A DNA stretch of 64,000 nucleotides from Brevundimonas lenta. GTDB lineage: Bacteria; Pseudomonadota; Alphaproteobacteria; Caulobacterales; Caulobacteraceae. Where the stretch lies: positions 1 to 64,000 of the forward strand of contig NZ_JACIDM010000001.1 of assembly GCF_014196335.1 (NCBI RefSeq). The letters are read 5' to 3'. A model generated the notes under the pieces. It was not told the DNA's origin. It saw only the letters and a list, made by a program, of their open reading frames with translations, and searched no databases. Both the position numbers and the translations under genes were made by a program. This document shows positions 55,717 to 64,000 of the stretch, one piece after another (within the stretch, counting starts at the first letter, position 1; the number at the start of each line of letters is the position of its first letter).

Positions 55717-57594
55717 ATGGCCGCCGCCGAAACCCCCGCCGAACTGTTCAAGCGCGCGCTCGCCCACGCGGCCCGCGCCCTCGCCGAACAGTCCGAGCTC
55801 GAGGTCGTCTTCGGCTCGGACGGGCCCAAGCTGGTCAACGGGGTCCTGACCCTGCCGCATCCCCCGCGCGACCCCGGCGCGCCGGAAAGCGCCACCCTGC
55901 GCGGCCAGGCCGACCGCCTCGCCCTGCGTCTCGCCAATCACGACGAGGGCCTGCACGCCCGCCTTCGCCCCGCCGACAGCCGCGCCGCCGAGGTGTTCGA
56001 GGCCGTCGAGCAGGCCCGTGTCGAGGCCGTCGGCTCCACCGCCCTCGCCGGCGTCCGCGCCAATATGAACGCGGCCCTGCTGACCCGGCTGGAGAAGACC
56101 GGCGCCCTGCGCGTCACCGACGCCGACCGCGTTCCGGTGCCCGAGGCCGTCGCTCTGCTGGTGCGCGAGCGTCTGACCGGCCAGCGCGCGCCCGACGGCG
56201 CCGGCGCCCTGCTGGACCTCGTCCGCAGCGAACTGGAGAACAAGGCCGGCGCGAAGATCGACGCCCTGGCCGAGGTCGCCGGCGACCAGACCGCCTTCGC
56301 CGAACGGCTCAAGGACGTGCTGCGCGCGCTGGACATGGATCCCGGCGACGGACGTGGCGAGGACGCCTCCGAGGACAAGGGCGACGAGGAGCCCGATCCC
56401 CAGGACCCCGACGCCGCCGATCCCGAGGATCAGGAAGAGGACGACGCCGGCGGCGGCGAAGGCCAGTCCATGGACGGCTCGACCGACGACCAGACGGCCG
56501 GTGAGGAACGCGACGCTCGCCCCGACGGCTCCCCCGCCGATCCCGACGGCGACGCCTCCGACGAGGGTCCCGATGTCAACGAAGGCTCCCTGCCCAATCG
56601 CCAGCAGACCGCCGACGACGGCCGCCACATCGACGTCTACCGCGTCTTCACCCAGGCCTATGACGAGGTCGTCGACGCCGCCGACCTGTGCGACCCCAAC
56701 GAGCTGGAGCGCTTGCGCTCGCTGCTGGACCAGCAGCTGACCGCCCTGTCCTCCGTCGTCGCCCGTCTGGCCAACAAGCTGCAGCGCCGCCTGATGGCCC
56801 AGCAGAACCGCAGCTGGCATTTCGACCTGGAGGAGGGCGTGCTCGACACCGCCCGCCTGACCCGGATCATCACCGACCCGACCAGCCCGCTCAGCTTCAA
56901 GGCCGAGAGCGAGAGCCCCTTCCGCGACACCGTCGTCACCCTGCTGCTCGACAACTCCGGCTCCATGCGCGGCCGGCCGATCATGGTCGCCGCCGTCTGC
57001 GCCGACATCCTGGCCCGCACGCTCGAACGCTGCGGGGTCAAGGTCGAGATCCTCGGCTTCACTACCCGCGCCTGGAAGGGCGGCCAGAGCCGGGAAGCCT
57101 GGATCACCGCCGGCAAGCCCGCCAACCCGGGCCGCCTGAACGACCTGCGCCACATCATCTACAAGGCCGCCGACGCCCCGTGGCGCCGCGCGAAGAAGAA
57201 CCTCGGCCTGATGATGCGCGAGGGCCTGCTGAAGGAGAACATCGACGGCGAGGCCCTGCTCTGGGCCCACGACCGCCTGATGGGCCGCCCCGAGGCGCGC
57301 CAGATCCTGATGGTCATCTCCGACGGCTCGCCGGTCGACGACTCGACCCAGTCGGCCAACGCCGCCCTCTATCTCGACAAACACCTGCGCCAGGTCATCG
57401 AGCACATCGAGACGCGCTCGTCGGTCGAGCTGCTGGCCATCGGCATCGGCCACGACGTGACCCGCTGGTACCGCCGCGCCCTGACCATCGTCGACGTCGA
57501 GCAACTGGGCGGCGCCATGATCGAGAAACTGGCCGAACTGTTCGACACCCAGACCGTGGCCGAGAAGCCCGCCCGCCGCCGGAAGGCTGCGTGA
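55717..57594 (+). CDS. cobT: Aerobic cobaltochelatase subunit CobT
   Basis: A 625-residue subunit of the ATP-dependent cobalt chelatase that inserts Co2+ into hydrogenobyrinic acid diamide. The N-terminal half is helical. An acidic Asp/Glu/Pro-rich linker covers residues 210-300. The C-terminal von Willebrand A domain has the MIDAS motif DNSGSMRG near residue 413 and a later [12 protein letters not shown]. CobS, its AAA partner, is not in the window. The mutase operon at 42 kb would use the resulting cofactor. Confidence 0.93.
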   Translation: MAAAETPAELFKRALAHAARALAEQSELEVVFGSDGPKLVNGVLTLPHPPRDPGAPESATLRGQADRLALRLANHDEGLHARLRPADSRAAEVFEAVEQARVEAVGSTALAGVRANMNAALLTRLEKTGALRVTDADRVPVPEAVALLVRERLTGQRAPDGAGALLDLVRSELENKAGAKIDALAEVAGDQTAFAERLKDVLRALDMDPGDGRGEDASEDKGDEEPDPQDPDAADPEDQEEDDAGGGEGQSMDGSTDDQTAGEERDARPDGSPADPDGDASDEGPDVNEGSLPNRQQTADDGRHIDVYRVFTQAYDEVVDAADLCDPNELERLRSLLDQQLTALSSVVARLANKLQRRLMAQQNRSWHFDLEEGVLDTARLTRIITDPTSPLSFKAESESPFRDTVVTLLLDNSGSMRGRPIMVAAVCADILARTLERCGVKVEILGFTTRAWKGGQSREAWITAGKPANPGRLNDLRHIIYKAADAPWRRAKKNLGLMMREGLLKENIDGEALLWAHDRLMGRPEARQILMVISDGSPVDDSTQSANAALYLDKHLRQVIEHIETRSSVELLAIGIGHDVTRWYRRALTIVDVEQLGGAMIEKLAELFDTQTVAEKPARRRKAA

Positions 57595-58580
57595 GGAACG
57601 TCCGGCGGTTCGCCGCCGTCGTCGGCCTGCTGATCCTCACCGCCTGCGCCGCCACCGCGACCGTCGCCCCGCCCCTGTCCGGCGCGCCCGGCTGGATCGC
57701 CTCCGCCGCCGAAACCCGCCCGGTCGGCCTCGGCCTTCCCGGCGGCGCGCAACTGGCCGACGGCGTCCGCTTCGCCGGCGGGGTGGAGCTGGTCGCCGCC
57801 CCCGCCTCGCCGCTGCACAGCCTGTCCGACCTCAAGCTGACCGGCCCCGACGCCTTCGTCAGCGTCACCGACGCCGGCGACCTGATCCGCGGCCGCCTCG
57901 TCTTCGACCGCAAGGGCGACCTCGCCGGCCTCGCCGGCCTCGAACACCGCCGCCTGACCCTGCTGGACGGCGGCCCGATCATGGACAAGGCCGATGGCGA
58001 CGCCGAGGGCCTGGCGATCACCCGCGACGGCGACCTGCTGATCAGCTTCGAGCGCGACCACCGCATCTGGAACTATGGCCCGGCCGACCAGCCCGGAACG
58101 CCCCGCAGCGTCCGCATTCCCGACTTCGCCTTCACCCTCAACGACGGCATTGAGGGACTCTCGACCTCGCCCTCCGGCTGGCGCGCCGCCGGAGAGAGCG
58201 GCGGCGTCTGGGACTGCACCCCTGCGGTCTGCGTCGAAATCTCGGCTCCGCCTGCGGCCCCGCTCGTCGACAGCGACTACCGCGTCACCGGCATGGACCG
58301 TGATCCGTCCGGCGACGGCTTCTTCGTCGTCCAGCGCTCCTACACCCCGCCGGTCGACGCCCGCGCCCGCATTCGCCGCATGGCCCCCGACGGCAGCCTC
58401 GGCCCTGTGCTGGTCGAGCTGAAACTCCCCGGCACCACCGACAATTTCGAGGGCGTCGCCGCGGTCCGCCACGGCGACGGCGTGCGCCTCTACATCCTGT
58501 CGGACGACAACAGCAACGAGGTCCAGCGCACCCTGCTGCTGGCCTTCGACGTCGTCACCCGCCCCGCCCGGAGGTCATGA
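57591..58580 (+). CDS. Exported phytase-like propeller protein (esterase-like activity of phytase family)
   Basis: A 329-residue protein. The GTG start overlaps the cobT stop (GTGA). The lipobox signal ends at [10 protein letters not shown]. The mature region has propeller motifs [20 protein letters not shown] and [27 protein letters not shown], then [14 protein letters not shown] and [13 protein letters not shown], all of the family sometimes called esterase-like activity of phytase. Its true substrate is unsettled. The tight coupling to cobT is unexplained. Confidence 0.85.
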   Translation: MRNVRRFAAVVGLLILTACAATATVAPPLSGAPGWIASAAETRPVGLGLPGGAQLADGVRFAGGVELVAAPASPLHSLSDLKLTGPDAFVSVTDAGDLIRGRLVFDRKGDLAGLAGLEHRRLTLLDGGPIMDKADGDAEGLAITRDGDLLISFERDHRIWNYGPADQPGTPRSVRIPDFAFTLNDGIEGLSTSPSGWRAAGESGGVWDCTPAVCVEISAPPAAPLVDSDYRVTGMDRDPSGDGFFVVQRSYTPPVDARARIRRMAPDGSLGPVLVELKLPGTTDNFEGVAAVRHGDGVRLYILSDDNSNEVQRTLLLAFDVVTRPARRS

Positions 58581-58587
58581 CCGGCGC

Positions 58588-58893
58588 TCAGCCCTCGACC
58601 GGGACCGTGCGGCAGCGGCGGACGGGGAAGCGGCGAGCCGGCAGCTCGACATAGCGGCACACCTGACGGGTGCGCGGCTCTTCCGCGACGGCCCCGGCCT
58701 CAGGCTCGGCTTCGGGCTCGACTTCGGATTCCGGTGCGGCGTCCGCTTCGGTCGCGGCTTCAACCGAAGCTGACGGCGGAGCCGGAACCGGGAGCGAAAC
58801 GGGCTGGGTGGGAGGCTGGGCCGCGACCTGGACGACCGGTGCGGGCGTCTGGGACTGAAGCGCGGCGATAAGGGCCACAACTGCGATCAACAT
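58588..58893 (-). CDS. Small secreted protein with Glu/Pro-rich middle
   Basis: 101 residues. The hydrophobic N-terminus MLIAVVALIAALQSQ is a signal or anchor. The middle is Pro/Ala then Glu-rich (EPEAEPEAGAVAEE), and the conserved end VCRYVELPARRFPVRRC contains two Cys. This C-terminal motif is seen in small alphaproteobacterial exported proteins of unknown role. Confidence 0.65.
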   Translation of the reverse strand: MLIAVVALIAALQSQTPAPVVQVAAQPPTQPVSLPVPAPPSASVEAATEADAAPESEVEPEAEPEAGAVAEEPRTRQVCRYVELPARRFPVRRCRTVPVEG

Positions 58894-58953
58894 GGCTGGA
58901 CGTTCCCCGTGTGAAAGGAAGACAGCCTGAGGATGACTCAGCTTTTCGCACTT

Positions 58954-58969
58954 GCAACATAATTGTTGC
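58954..58969. promoter_or_regulatory. Inverted repeat GCAACA-TAAT-TGTTGC
   Basis: 6-bp arms with a 4-base spacer, about 60 bases upstream of the small secreted gene (minus strand) and near the end of coq7. A candidate regulator site; AT-rich relative to neighbours. Confidence 0.25.
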
Positions 58970-59016
58970 GTTTGCTCAGTCGACGGGATCGGAAACCTCG
59001 ATCCCGGCCGGGGGCT

Positions 59017-59613
59017 CTACACCCGCTCGGACACCTTGATCGCGGCCCTGCACCCCGCCTTGATCACCGCGCTCAGCAGACCGTAACCCGGCGCCTCGCG
59101 GCTGCCGTGGTCCACCGCGTGGTCGTGGTGCGCCAGTTCCTCGTCGCGGAATTTCGTCAGTTCCGCCGCCAGGGCCGGATCGCGGTCCTGCAGTTCGGCG
59201 ATCTGGTCGGCGTAGTGTTCCTCGATCACGCTCTCCACCGCCTCGGTGCAGGCGTGAGCGACCTTCTCGCCCATCAGGGCCGTGCCGGCGCCCAGCGCCA
59301 TGGCCGCCAGCCGCCAGACCGGCGTCATCACCGTCGGCCGCACCTTCTCGGCGTTCAGCAGCGCCTCGAACCGCTGCAGATGCACCGCCTCCTGGCCGCG
59401 CATCTCCTCCATGTCGGCGGCGATGGCGTCCTTGCCCTTGCGGCCCTCGAACACGGCCTGCTGGGCGCGATAGATATGGACCGCGGCGTATTCGCCGGCG
59501 TGATCCACGCGCAGGATTTCCGCGCGTCGGCGCTTGCTCGCGCCCACGCCCGGACGGGGCAGCGGAACGCGGCGGGCGTCGCTCACGGGATCAGGGTCGC
59601 GGGGCGCGGGCAT
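59017..59613 (-). CDS. coq7: Demethoxyubiquinone hydroxylase Coq7
   Basis: A 198-residue diiron monooxygenase for the last hydroxylation of ubiquinone. Iron ligands are visible as DHAGEYAAVHIY (Glu near residue 38) and EEMRGQEAVHLQRF (ExxH near 70), then ESVIEEHYADQI and DEELAHHDHAV. The protein overlaps the dsbB end by 23 bases, so it is probably expressed in the same operon (dsbB first). Confidence 0.93.
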   Translation of the reverse strand: MPAPRDPDPVSDARRVPLPRPGVGASKRRRAEILRVDHAGEYAAVHIYRAQQAVFEGRKGKDAIAADMEEMRGQEAVHLQRFEALLNAEKVRPTVMTPVWRLAAMALGAGTALMGEKVAHACTEAVESVIEEHYADQIAELQDRDPALAAELTKFRDEELAHHDHAVDHGSREAPGYGLLSAVIKAGCRAAIKVSERV

Positions 59614-60124
59614 CCTTGGGCCTCTTGGCGGCGAGCAGGCTGAACACGGCCAATGCGATGGAGATCAGCGCGTTCCATCCTGCCATGGACAGACCGGCGA
59701 AGCGCCACGTCACCGCGTCGCACATGGCCACCCGTTCGATCGGTCCGGTGCCCAGCGCCAACGCCGCCATGCTCTCCAGATCGACCGAGCCGCCGCCGGC
59801 GCAGGTCGCCGGCAGGTCCCACCACTTCATCTCGCCGCCGAAGTGGAAGACGGCGGTGACCGCGCCGGTCGTGAACACCACCGCCAGCAGGAAGGCGGCG
59901 ATCCGGGGCGTGCCCCGGCTGCCGCGGCTGACCAGGTGCCACAGGGTAGCGGTCAGGGCGATGGCCACGGCGCCCCAGTACACTTCCCGCTGCTTGAGGC
60001 AGAGGTTGCAGGGCGCAAGGCCGCCGAAGCGCTCGAACGCATGGGCTGCGCCCAGCAACGCCAGCGAAATGGCGAGGGCGAAGGCGGTCCACCACCGCGT
60101 CAGGAGTCGATAAAGGCCTCTCAT
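59591..60124 (-). CDS. dsbB: Disulfide bond formation protein DsbB
   Basis: A 177-residue inner-membrane oxidase with four hydrophobic helices. The periplasmic active pair CNLC is near residue 39 after GGLAP. A second Cys pair (ATCAGGG and AMCDAV) transfers electrons on to quinone. It reoxidises DsbA. Next to ubiquinone synthesis (coq7), its electron acceptor; the link is plausible but may be chance. Confidence 0.9.
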   Translation of the reverse strand: MRGLYRLLTRWWTAFALAISLALLGAAHAFERFGGLAPCNLCLKQREVYWGAVAIALTATLWHLVSRGSRGTPRIAAFLLAVVFTTGAVTAVFHFGGEMKWWDLPATCAGGGSVDLESMAALALGTGPIERVAMCDAVTWRFAGLSMAGWNALISIALAVFSLLAAKRPKDARAPRP

Positions 60125-60170
60125 CGGACGATGTTCATAGCCGGGCTCAGGCCGTCCGTCGATGCGTCGG

Positions 60171-60746
60171 TCAGAGAAGCTTCACCGCGAAGAAAGCGGC
60201 GACCAGCACGGCGATTCCGATGAAGGTCCAGAGCGCCAGTCGCTTTTCGACCATGGCCAGCACCGCCGGCCCCCAGGTTTTCAGAATCCAGGCCTCGAGG
60301 AAGAAGCGGCCGCCGCGCGTCACGGCGCACAGGGCGACGAAGAGGGCGAAGTTGAACTGGAAAATGCCCGAGGCGATGGTGATCAGCTTGAACGGGATCG
60401 GCGTCAGGCCCTTGATCAGGATGACCCAGGCCCCGTGCTGCTGGAACAGCGCCTTGGACGCCTCGAACGTGTCCGCCTTGCCCAGCCAGCTCAGGATCAT
60501 CATCCCGACGTCGGTCAGGAAATAGCCGATGGCGTAGCCGAGGATGGCGCCCAGCACCGAGGCCAGGGTGCAGACCCCGGCGTAGAAATACGCCCGGTCC
60601 GGCCGCGCCAGGATCATCGGCGCCAGCATCACGTCCGGCGGTATCGGGAAGAACGAGCTTTCGGCGAACGACACCGCCGCCAGCGCCGGCGTGGCGTGCT
60701 TGCTGCGGGCAAGCTCGAAAACCCAGTCGTAAAGCTTGCGAAGCAT
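60171..60746 (-). CDS. YqaA/DedA-like membrane protein (SNARE-associated type)
   Basis: A 191-residue protein with four to five hydrophobic segments. It has the DedA-type motifs AAVSFAESSFFPIPPDVML, AILGYAIGYFLTDVG and WVILIKGLTPIPFKLITIASG. Family members help lipid flipping and envelope homeostasis. The start at 60746 (MLRKLYDWVF) is the family N-terminus; an extension to 60815 is rejected. Confidence 0.88.
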   Translation of the reverse strand: MLRKLYDWVFELARSKHATPALAAVSFAESSFFPIPPDVMLAPMILARPDRAYFYAGVCTLASVLGAILGYAIGYFLTDVGMMILSWLGKADTFEASKALFQQHGAWVILIKGLTPIPFKLITIASGIFQFNFALFVALCAVTRGGRFFLEAWILKTWGPAVLAMVEKRLALWTFIGIAVLVAAFFAVKLL

Positions 60747-60902
60747 GCAACCCCCGGCCCGGCCCGACGAAAGCGGCCGTCCATCGCGTCTAGCAGGCGG
60801 CGCGCGCCGACGCATCCGCCGAAACCGTCCGTGAGTCGCGATCGCGACGAACCGCCGCTATAGAGGCCGCCTGCCGCCGCCTCTCCCCGGGACCGGAACA
60901 CC

Positions 60903-61343
60903 ATGCGCTATCTGCACACCATGGTCCGCGTGACGGACCTCGACGCCTCCCTCCGCTTCTATTGCGACCTGCTGGGTCTCAAGGAGATGCGCCGCATGGA
61001 CAACGAGGCGGGCCGGTTCACCCTGGTCTTCCTCGCCGCCCCCGCCGACCACGCCCGCTCCGACGCCGAGCGATCCCCGGAGGTCGAGCTGACCTACAAC
61101 TGGGATCCCCAGCCCTACGACGGCGGCCGCAATTTCGGCCACCTCGCCTACAAGGTCGACGATATCTACGCGGCCTGCCAGCGGCTCGCCGACGGCGGCG
61201 TGACGATCAATCGTCCGCCGCGCGACGGCCACATGGCCTTCGTACGGTCGCCGGACGGCATCTCCATCGAGATTCTGCAGGAGGGCGCAGCGCTGGCGCC
61301 GGCCGAGCCGTGGGCGTCGATGCCGAACACCGGGAGTTGGTGA
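60903..61343 (+). CDS. gloA: Lactoylglutathione lyase (glyoxalase I)
   Basis: A 146-residue metal enzyme that isomerises the hemithioacetal of methylglyoxal and glutathione. It has the first metal-ligand strand LHTMVRVTDLDASLRFY, VELTYNWDPQPYDGGRNFGHLAYKVDD and the last ligand region SPDGISIEILQ. Size and order are typical of the short bacterial form. The next gene overlaps its stop by four bases. Confidence 0.93.
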   Translation: MRYLHTMVRVTDLDASLRFYCDLLGLKEMRRMDNEAGRFTLVFLAAPADHARSDAERSPEVELTYNWDPQPYDGGRNFGHLAYKVDDIYAACQRLADGGVTINRPPRDGHMAFVRSPDGISIEILQEGAALAPAEPWASMPNTGSW

Positions 61344-61960
61344 GTCACTTGAGAGCTTTCGCCTTCGTCCCGCTGGCCCTTCTGGGCCTGACCGCCTGCG
61401 CCTCCACCACCGAGACCTATCCGGGTCGCACCGCCACCGAGCAGCTGCTGGTCGCGCGCGCCGCCGACCGCGCCGTCGAGGGCCTGAGCCTGCCGATCCC
61501 CAAGGGCTCGCGGGTCTTCGTCGACGACGTCTATTTCCGCGCCGAAAACGCGCCCTACGCCGTCAGCGCCATCCGCAACGCCCTGTCCACGGGCGGCTAT
61601 GCGCTGGCCCCCAACAAGGGCGAGGCCGACGCCGTCCTCGAACTCCGCGCCGGCGCCCTGTCGCTGGAGCAGATGCGCCGCGTCTTCGGCGTCCCCGAGA
61701 TGCGGGTCCCCATCAACGACAGCTTCAACGTCGTCTCCATCCCCGAACTGTCGGTCTACAGCCGCCGCGACCGCGTCGGCGTCGCCGAGTTCTCCGCCTT
61801 CCTCTACGAGCCCAAGACCGGCGCCCCGCTCGGCGCCATCGTCCCCATGACCGGCGAATTCCGCATCCGCAGCCACAAGCTGCTGATGATCGTCGCCTGG
61901 GGCCAGCAAAGCGTCGAACCCGGCCAACGCGACCCCGGCGACAGCTGGCGACAGTTCTAA
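61340..61960 (+). CDS. DUF6655-like lipoprotein
   Basis: A 206-residue exported protein. The GTG start overlaps the gloA stop (GTGA), or a TTG three codons later is used. The lipobox signal ends at LGLTACASTTETYPG. The rest is one mixed alpha/beta domain (GSRVFVDDVYFRAENAPYAV; EFRIRSHKLLMIVAWGQQ). Tentatively matches DUF6655. Function unknown. Confidence 0.75.
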   Translation: MSHLRAFAFVPLALLGLTACASTTETYPGRTATEQLLVARAADRAVEGLSLPIPKGSRVFVDDVYFRAENAPYAVSAIRNALSTGGYALAPNKGEADAVLELRAGALSLEQMRRVFGVPEMRVPINDSFNVVSIPELSVYSRRDRVGVAEFSAFLYEPKTGAPLGAIVPMTGEFRIRSHKLLMIVAWGQQSVEPGQRDPGDSWRQF

Positions 61961-62039
61961 ACCAGCCTTTCGCCAACGTAACTTGCGCCCCGCTCGCCGA
62001 GCGGTGAAGGTCGCGCCCTCGGTTTTCCGGAGGATTTCC

Positions 62040-63890
62040 ATGCGTCGTCTGCTCGTCTCCACCGTCGCGGCCGCCGCCGTGCTGACCGGCGCGCCCGCCG
62101 TCGCCCTCGCCCAGGCCGCGCCCGCCGCGGTCGCACCCGCGCAGAGCGAGGACGCCCGCCTGGCGGCCTTCTTCGAGGAGGCCTTCCAGCAGTCGATCGC
62201 CCTCAGCCCCGAGGCCATGACCTCGCTGGGCATCAGGACCGACTACGGCAAGCTGGACGACTACACCGACGCCGGCGCCGAGCGCGCCCAGGCCCTGGCC
62301 GAGCGCCAGCTGGAGCAGATGAAGTCGCAGTTCGACTTCAACGCCCTGAACCCGCAGAGCCAGGTCAGCTGGCGGCTGTTCGAGCACGCCGTGGTCGAGG
62401 GACGGCTGCAGAACCGCTGGCGCGACTGGGGCTACCAGTTCGCCGCCAACCGCAATCCGACCACCGGCCTGCCGGTCTTCCTGATCAACGAGCACGCCGT
62501 CGACAGCGTGTCGGACGCCGAAGCCTATGTCTCGCGCCTGAAGGACAGCGAGCGGGTCATGGGCGAGATCGCCGACGAGCTGCGCGAGCGCGCGGGCGGC
62601 GGGGTCATCTCCCCCAGCTTCGTCTTCGCCCCCTCCATCGCCAACACCCGCAACGTCATCTCCGGCGCCCCCTTCGACGGCGGCGCGGACAATCCGGTGT
62701 GGGCGGACTTCCAGAAGAAGGTCGGCGCCCTGGACGCCGATCAGGCGACGAAGGACCGCCTGCTGGCCGACGGCCGCGCCGCCCTGACCGGCCAATGGAA
62801 GCGCGGTTATGAAGGCGTGCTCGCCGCCCTGACCGAGGTGCAGCAGCAGGCCGACGTCATGCCCGACCGCGAAGGAGGCGTCTGGCGCCTGCCCGAGGGC
62901 GAGGCCTTCTACAACGCCCGTCTGCAGCTCTCGACCACCACCGACCTGACCGCCGACCAGATCCATCTGATCGGCCTGGTCGAGGTCGATCGCATCCACG
63001 ACCAGATGCAGGCGATCATGGATCAGGTCGGCTTCACCGGCACGCTGCAGGAGTTCTTCACCCTGCTGAAGACCGACCCGCGGTTCCAGTATCCGAACAC
63101 GCCCGCGGGCAAGGAGCAGTACCTCGGCGACGCCCGCGCCTTCATCGCCCAGGTCATGGCGGCGGCGCCCCGGTACTTCAGCGACCTGCCGGAAGCCGCG
63201 CTGGAGGTCCGCGCCGTCGAGCCGTGGCGCGAGGCCACCGCCTCCATCGCCTTCTACAACGCCCCGGCGCCGGACGGTTCGCGGCCGGGCATCTACTACG
63301 TCAACCTGTCCGACATGACCCAGGTGCTGAAGCCCCAGATCGAGGGCATCACCTATCACGAGGGCGCCCCGGGCCATCACTTCCAGATCGCCTACGCCCA
63401 GGAGATGCGGGACCTGCCGTCGTTCCGCCGCTTCGGCGGCTACGGCGCCTACGCCGAGGGCTGGGGCCTGTACGCCGAGCAGCTGGGCAAGGAGATGGGC
63501 TTCTACCAGGATCCCTATTCGGACTTCGGCCGCCTCTCGACGGAACTCTGGCGCGCCGTGCGTCTGGTCACCGACACCGGCCTGCACGCCAAACATTGGA
63601 CCCGCGAGCAGGCGATCGAATATTTCCGCGCCAATTCGCTGCTGTCCGAGCGCGACATCGTCAAGGAAGTCGAGCGCTACATCACCAATCCGGGCCAGGC
63701 GACCAGCTACAAGATCGGCGAGCTGAAGATCCGCGAACTGCGCGCCAGGGCCGAGGCCGCGCTGGGTCCGCGCTTCGACATCCGCGACTTCCACGCGGTC
63801 GTGCTGGGGTCAGGATCGGTGCCGCTGGACGTGCTGGAGACCCAGGTCGACGCCTGGATCGCGGCCGGCGGCGGCGCGCCGGCGCTGTAA
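62040..63890 (+). CDS. Secreted DUF885 family (metallopeptidase-like) protein
   Basis: A 616-residue exported protein. The signal peptide is MRRLLVSTVAAAAVLTGAPAVALAQ. The large DUF885 domain has the diagnostic zinc-site pattern YHEGAPGHHFQIA near residue 440, followed by a Glu-rich AYAEGWGLYAEQLGKE. Members are proposed to be carboxypeptidase-like peptidases of unproven substrate. A GGAGG site precedes the ATG. With the M13 peptidase it supports a peptide-scavenging role. Confidence 0.9.
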   Translation: MRRLLVSTVAAAAVLTGAPAVALAQAAPAAVAPAQSEDARLAAFFEEAFQQSIALSPEAMTSLGIRTDYGKLDDYTDAGAERAQALAERQLEQMKSQFDFNALNPQSQVSWRLFEHAVVEGRLQNRWRDWGYQFAANRNPTTGLPVFLINEHAVDSVSDAEAYVSRLKDSERVMGEIADELRERAGGGVISPSFVFAPSIANTRNVISGAPFDGGADNPVWADFQKKVGALDADQATKDRLLADGRAALTGQWKRGYEGVLAALTEVQQQADVMPDREGGVWRLPEGEAFYNARLQLSTTTDLTADQIHLIGLVEVDRIHDQMQAIMDQVGFTGTLQEFFTLLKTDPRFQYPNTPAGKEQYLGDARAFIAQVMAAAPRYFSDLPEAALEVRAVEPWREATASIAFYNAPAPDGSRPGIYYVNLSDMTQVLKPQIEGITYHEGAPGHHFQIAYAQEMRDLPSFRRFGGYGAYAEGWGLYAEQLGKEMGFYQDPYSDFGRLSTELWRAVRLVTDTGLHAKHWTREQAIEYFRANSLLSERDIVKEVERYITNPGQATSYKIGELKIRELRARAEAALGPRFDIRDFHAVVLGSGSVPLDVLETQVDAWIAAGGGAPAL

Positions 63891-63897
63891 CGCTGGC

Positions 63898-64000
63898 CTA
63901 GTGAGCCGAAGGCGGACGCGCGGCCGGGCTGGTGTATTCGCTCTCGGCCCGCTTCTTCTTGCCCAGCACGAAGCGGCGGTCGCAGTAGCCGCACTCGACG
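63898..64000 (-). CDS. Zinc-finger protein, C-terminal part only
   Basis: The last 33 residues read VECGYCDRRFVLGKKKRAES ... PSAH, then a stop at 63900-63898. VECGYCDRRFVL is the C-terminal end of the small CHCC/NDUFS6-like zinc-finger family. The start lies beyond the right edge. Confidence 0.7.
   Translation of the reverse strand, partial: VECGYCDRRFVLGKKKRAESEYTSPAARPPSAH

Overview
The window is GC-rich DNA from an alphaproteobacterium, most likely a Caulobacterales member close to Brevundimonas. Four things point there. A CpdR-type response regulator ends in the Ala-Ala needed for ClpXP turnover. The PTS-Ntr/ChvG-ChvI cluster has the alphaproteobacterial gene order (chvI-chvG-hprK-EIIA-HPr). 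A polyhydroxybutyrate depolymerase, Coq7 and the aerobic cobaltochelatase subunit CobT are present. Many small Ala/Pro-rich lipoproteins occur. No phage, IS element or CRISPR array was seen; this looks like chromosomal backbone.

Layout. 1-5.5 kb: the 5' part of a minus-strand gene for an exported Asp/His-rich protein with a proline tract of at least 112 residues, then PHB depolymerase, a small zinc peptidase and PBP1A. 5.7-13 kb: secreted hydrolase, Rieske oxygenase, TetR regulator, CPA2 antiporter and a secreted M13 peptidase. 13-18.1 kb: hisS, membrane proteins, 3-hydroxybutyryl-CoA dehydrogenase and YggT. 18.2-19.8 kb: tRNA-Ala(CGC), REP-like palindromic repeats, a solo GIY-YIG nuclease and trhO. 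19.8-23.3 kb: PTS-Ntr and ChvGI. 25-28.8 kb: zinc-ribbon protein, thioesterase, and a tightly overlapping operon ArsR-SRPBCC-DHFR/RibD-SRPBCC-GST.

28.8-41.9 kb: hypotheticals with single membrane anchors, a YadGH-like ABC exporter, a sorbosone-dehydrogenase-like lipoprotein, fatty acyl-CoA synthetase, motA, three tandem small lipoproteins each with its own terminator, mnmC and a DUF6491 protein. 41.9-49.8 kb: two-subunit methylmalonyl-CoA mutase, GST, DUF5996, hydrolase, fasciclin lipoprotein and an RGHD-rich secreted protein. 49.9-52.5 kb: a secreted hydrolase divergent from an SdpR/SdpI-like pair, with a perfect 18-bp palindrome between them, then tRNA-Val(GAC). 52.5-64 kb: cpdR, an N-formylglutamate amidohydrolase-like gene, a candidate small RNA, ppa, cobT, coq7, dsbB, a DedA/YqaA protein, gloA, a DUF885 peptidase-like protein and the end of a zinc-finger gene.

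How the parts fit: PHB depolymerase, hydroxybutyryl-CoA dehydrogenase, acyl-CoA synthetase, B12-dependent mutase and CobT describe storage-polymer, fatty-acid and propionyl-CoA metabolism. PTS-Ntr/ChvGI and CpdR are envelope, nutrient and cell-cycle regulators. Secreted M13 and DUF885 peptidase-like proteins and two exported alpha/beta hydrolases suit an oligotrophic scavenger. The most unusual signals are the poly-proline/Asp-His exported protein at the left edge and the tRNA/REP-like repeat/GIY-YIG cluster. All database-dependent names are family-level recognition from sequence alone.
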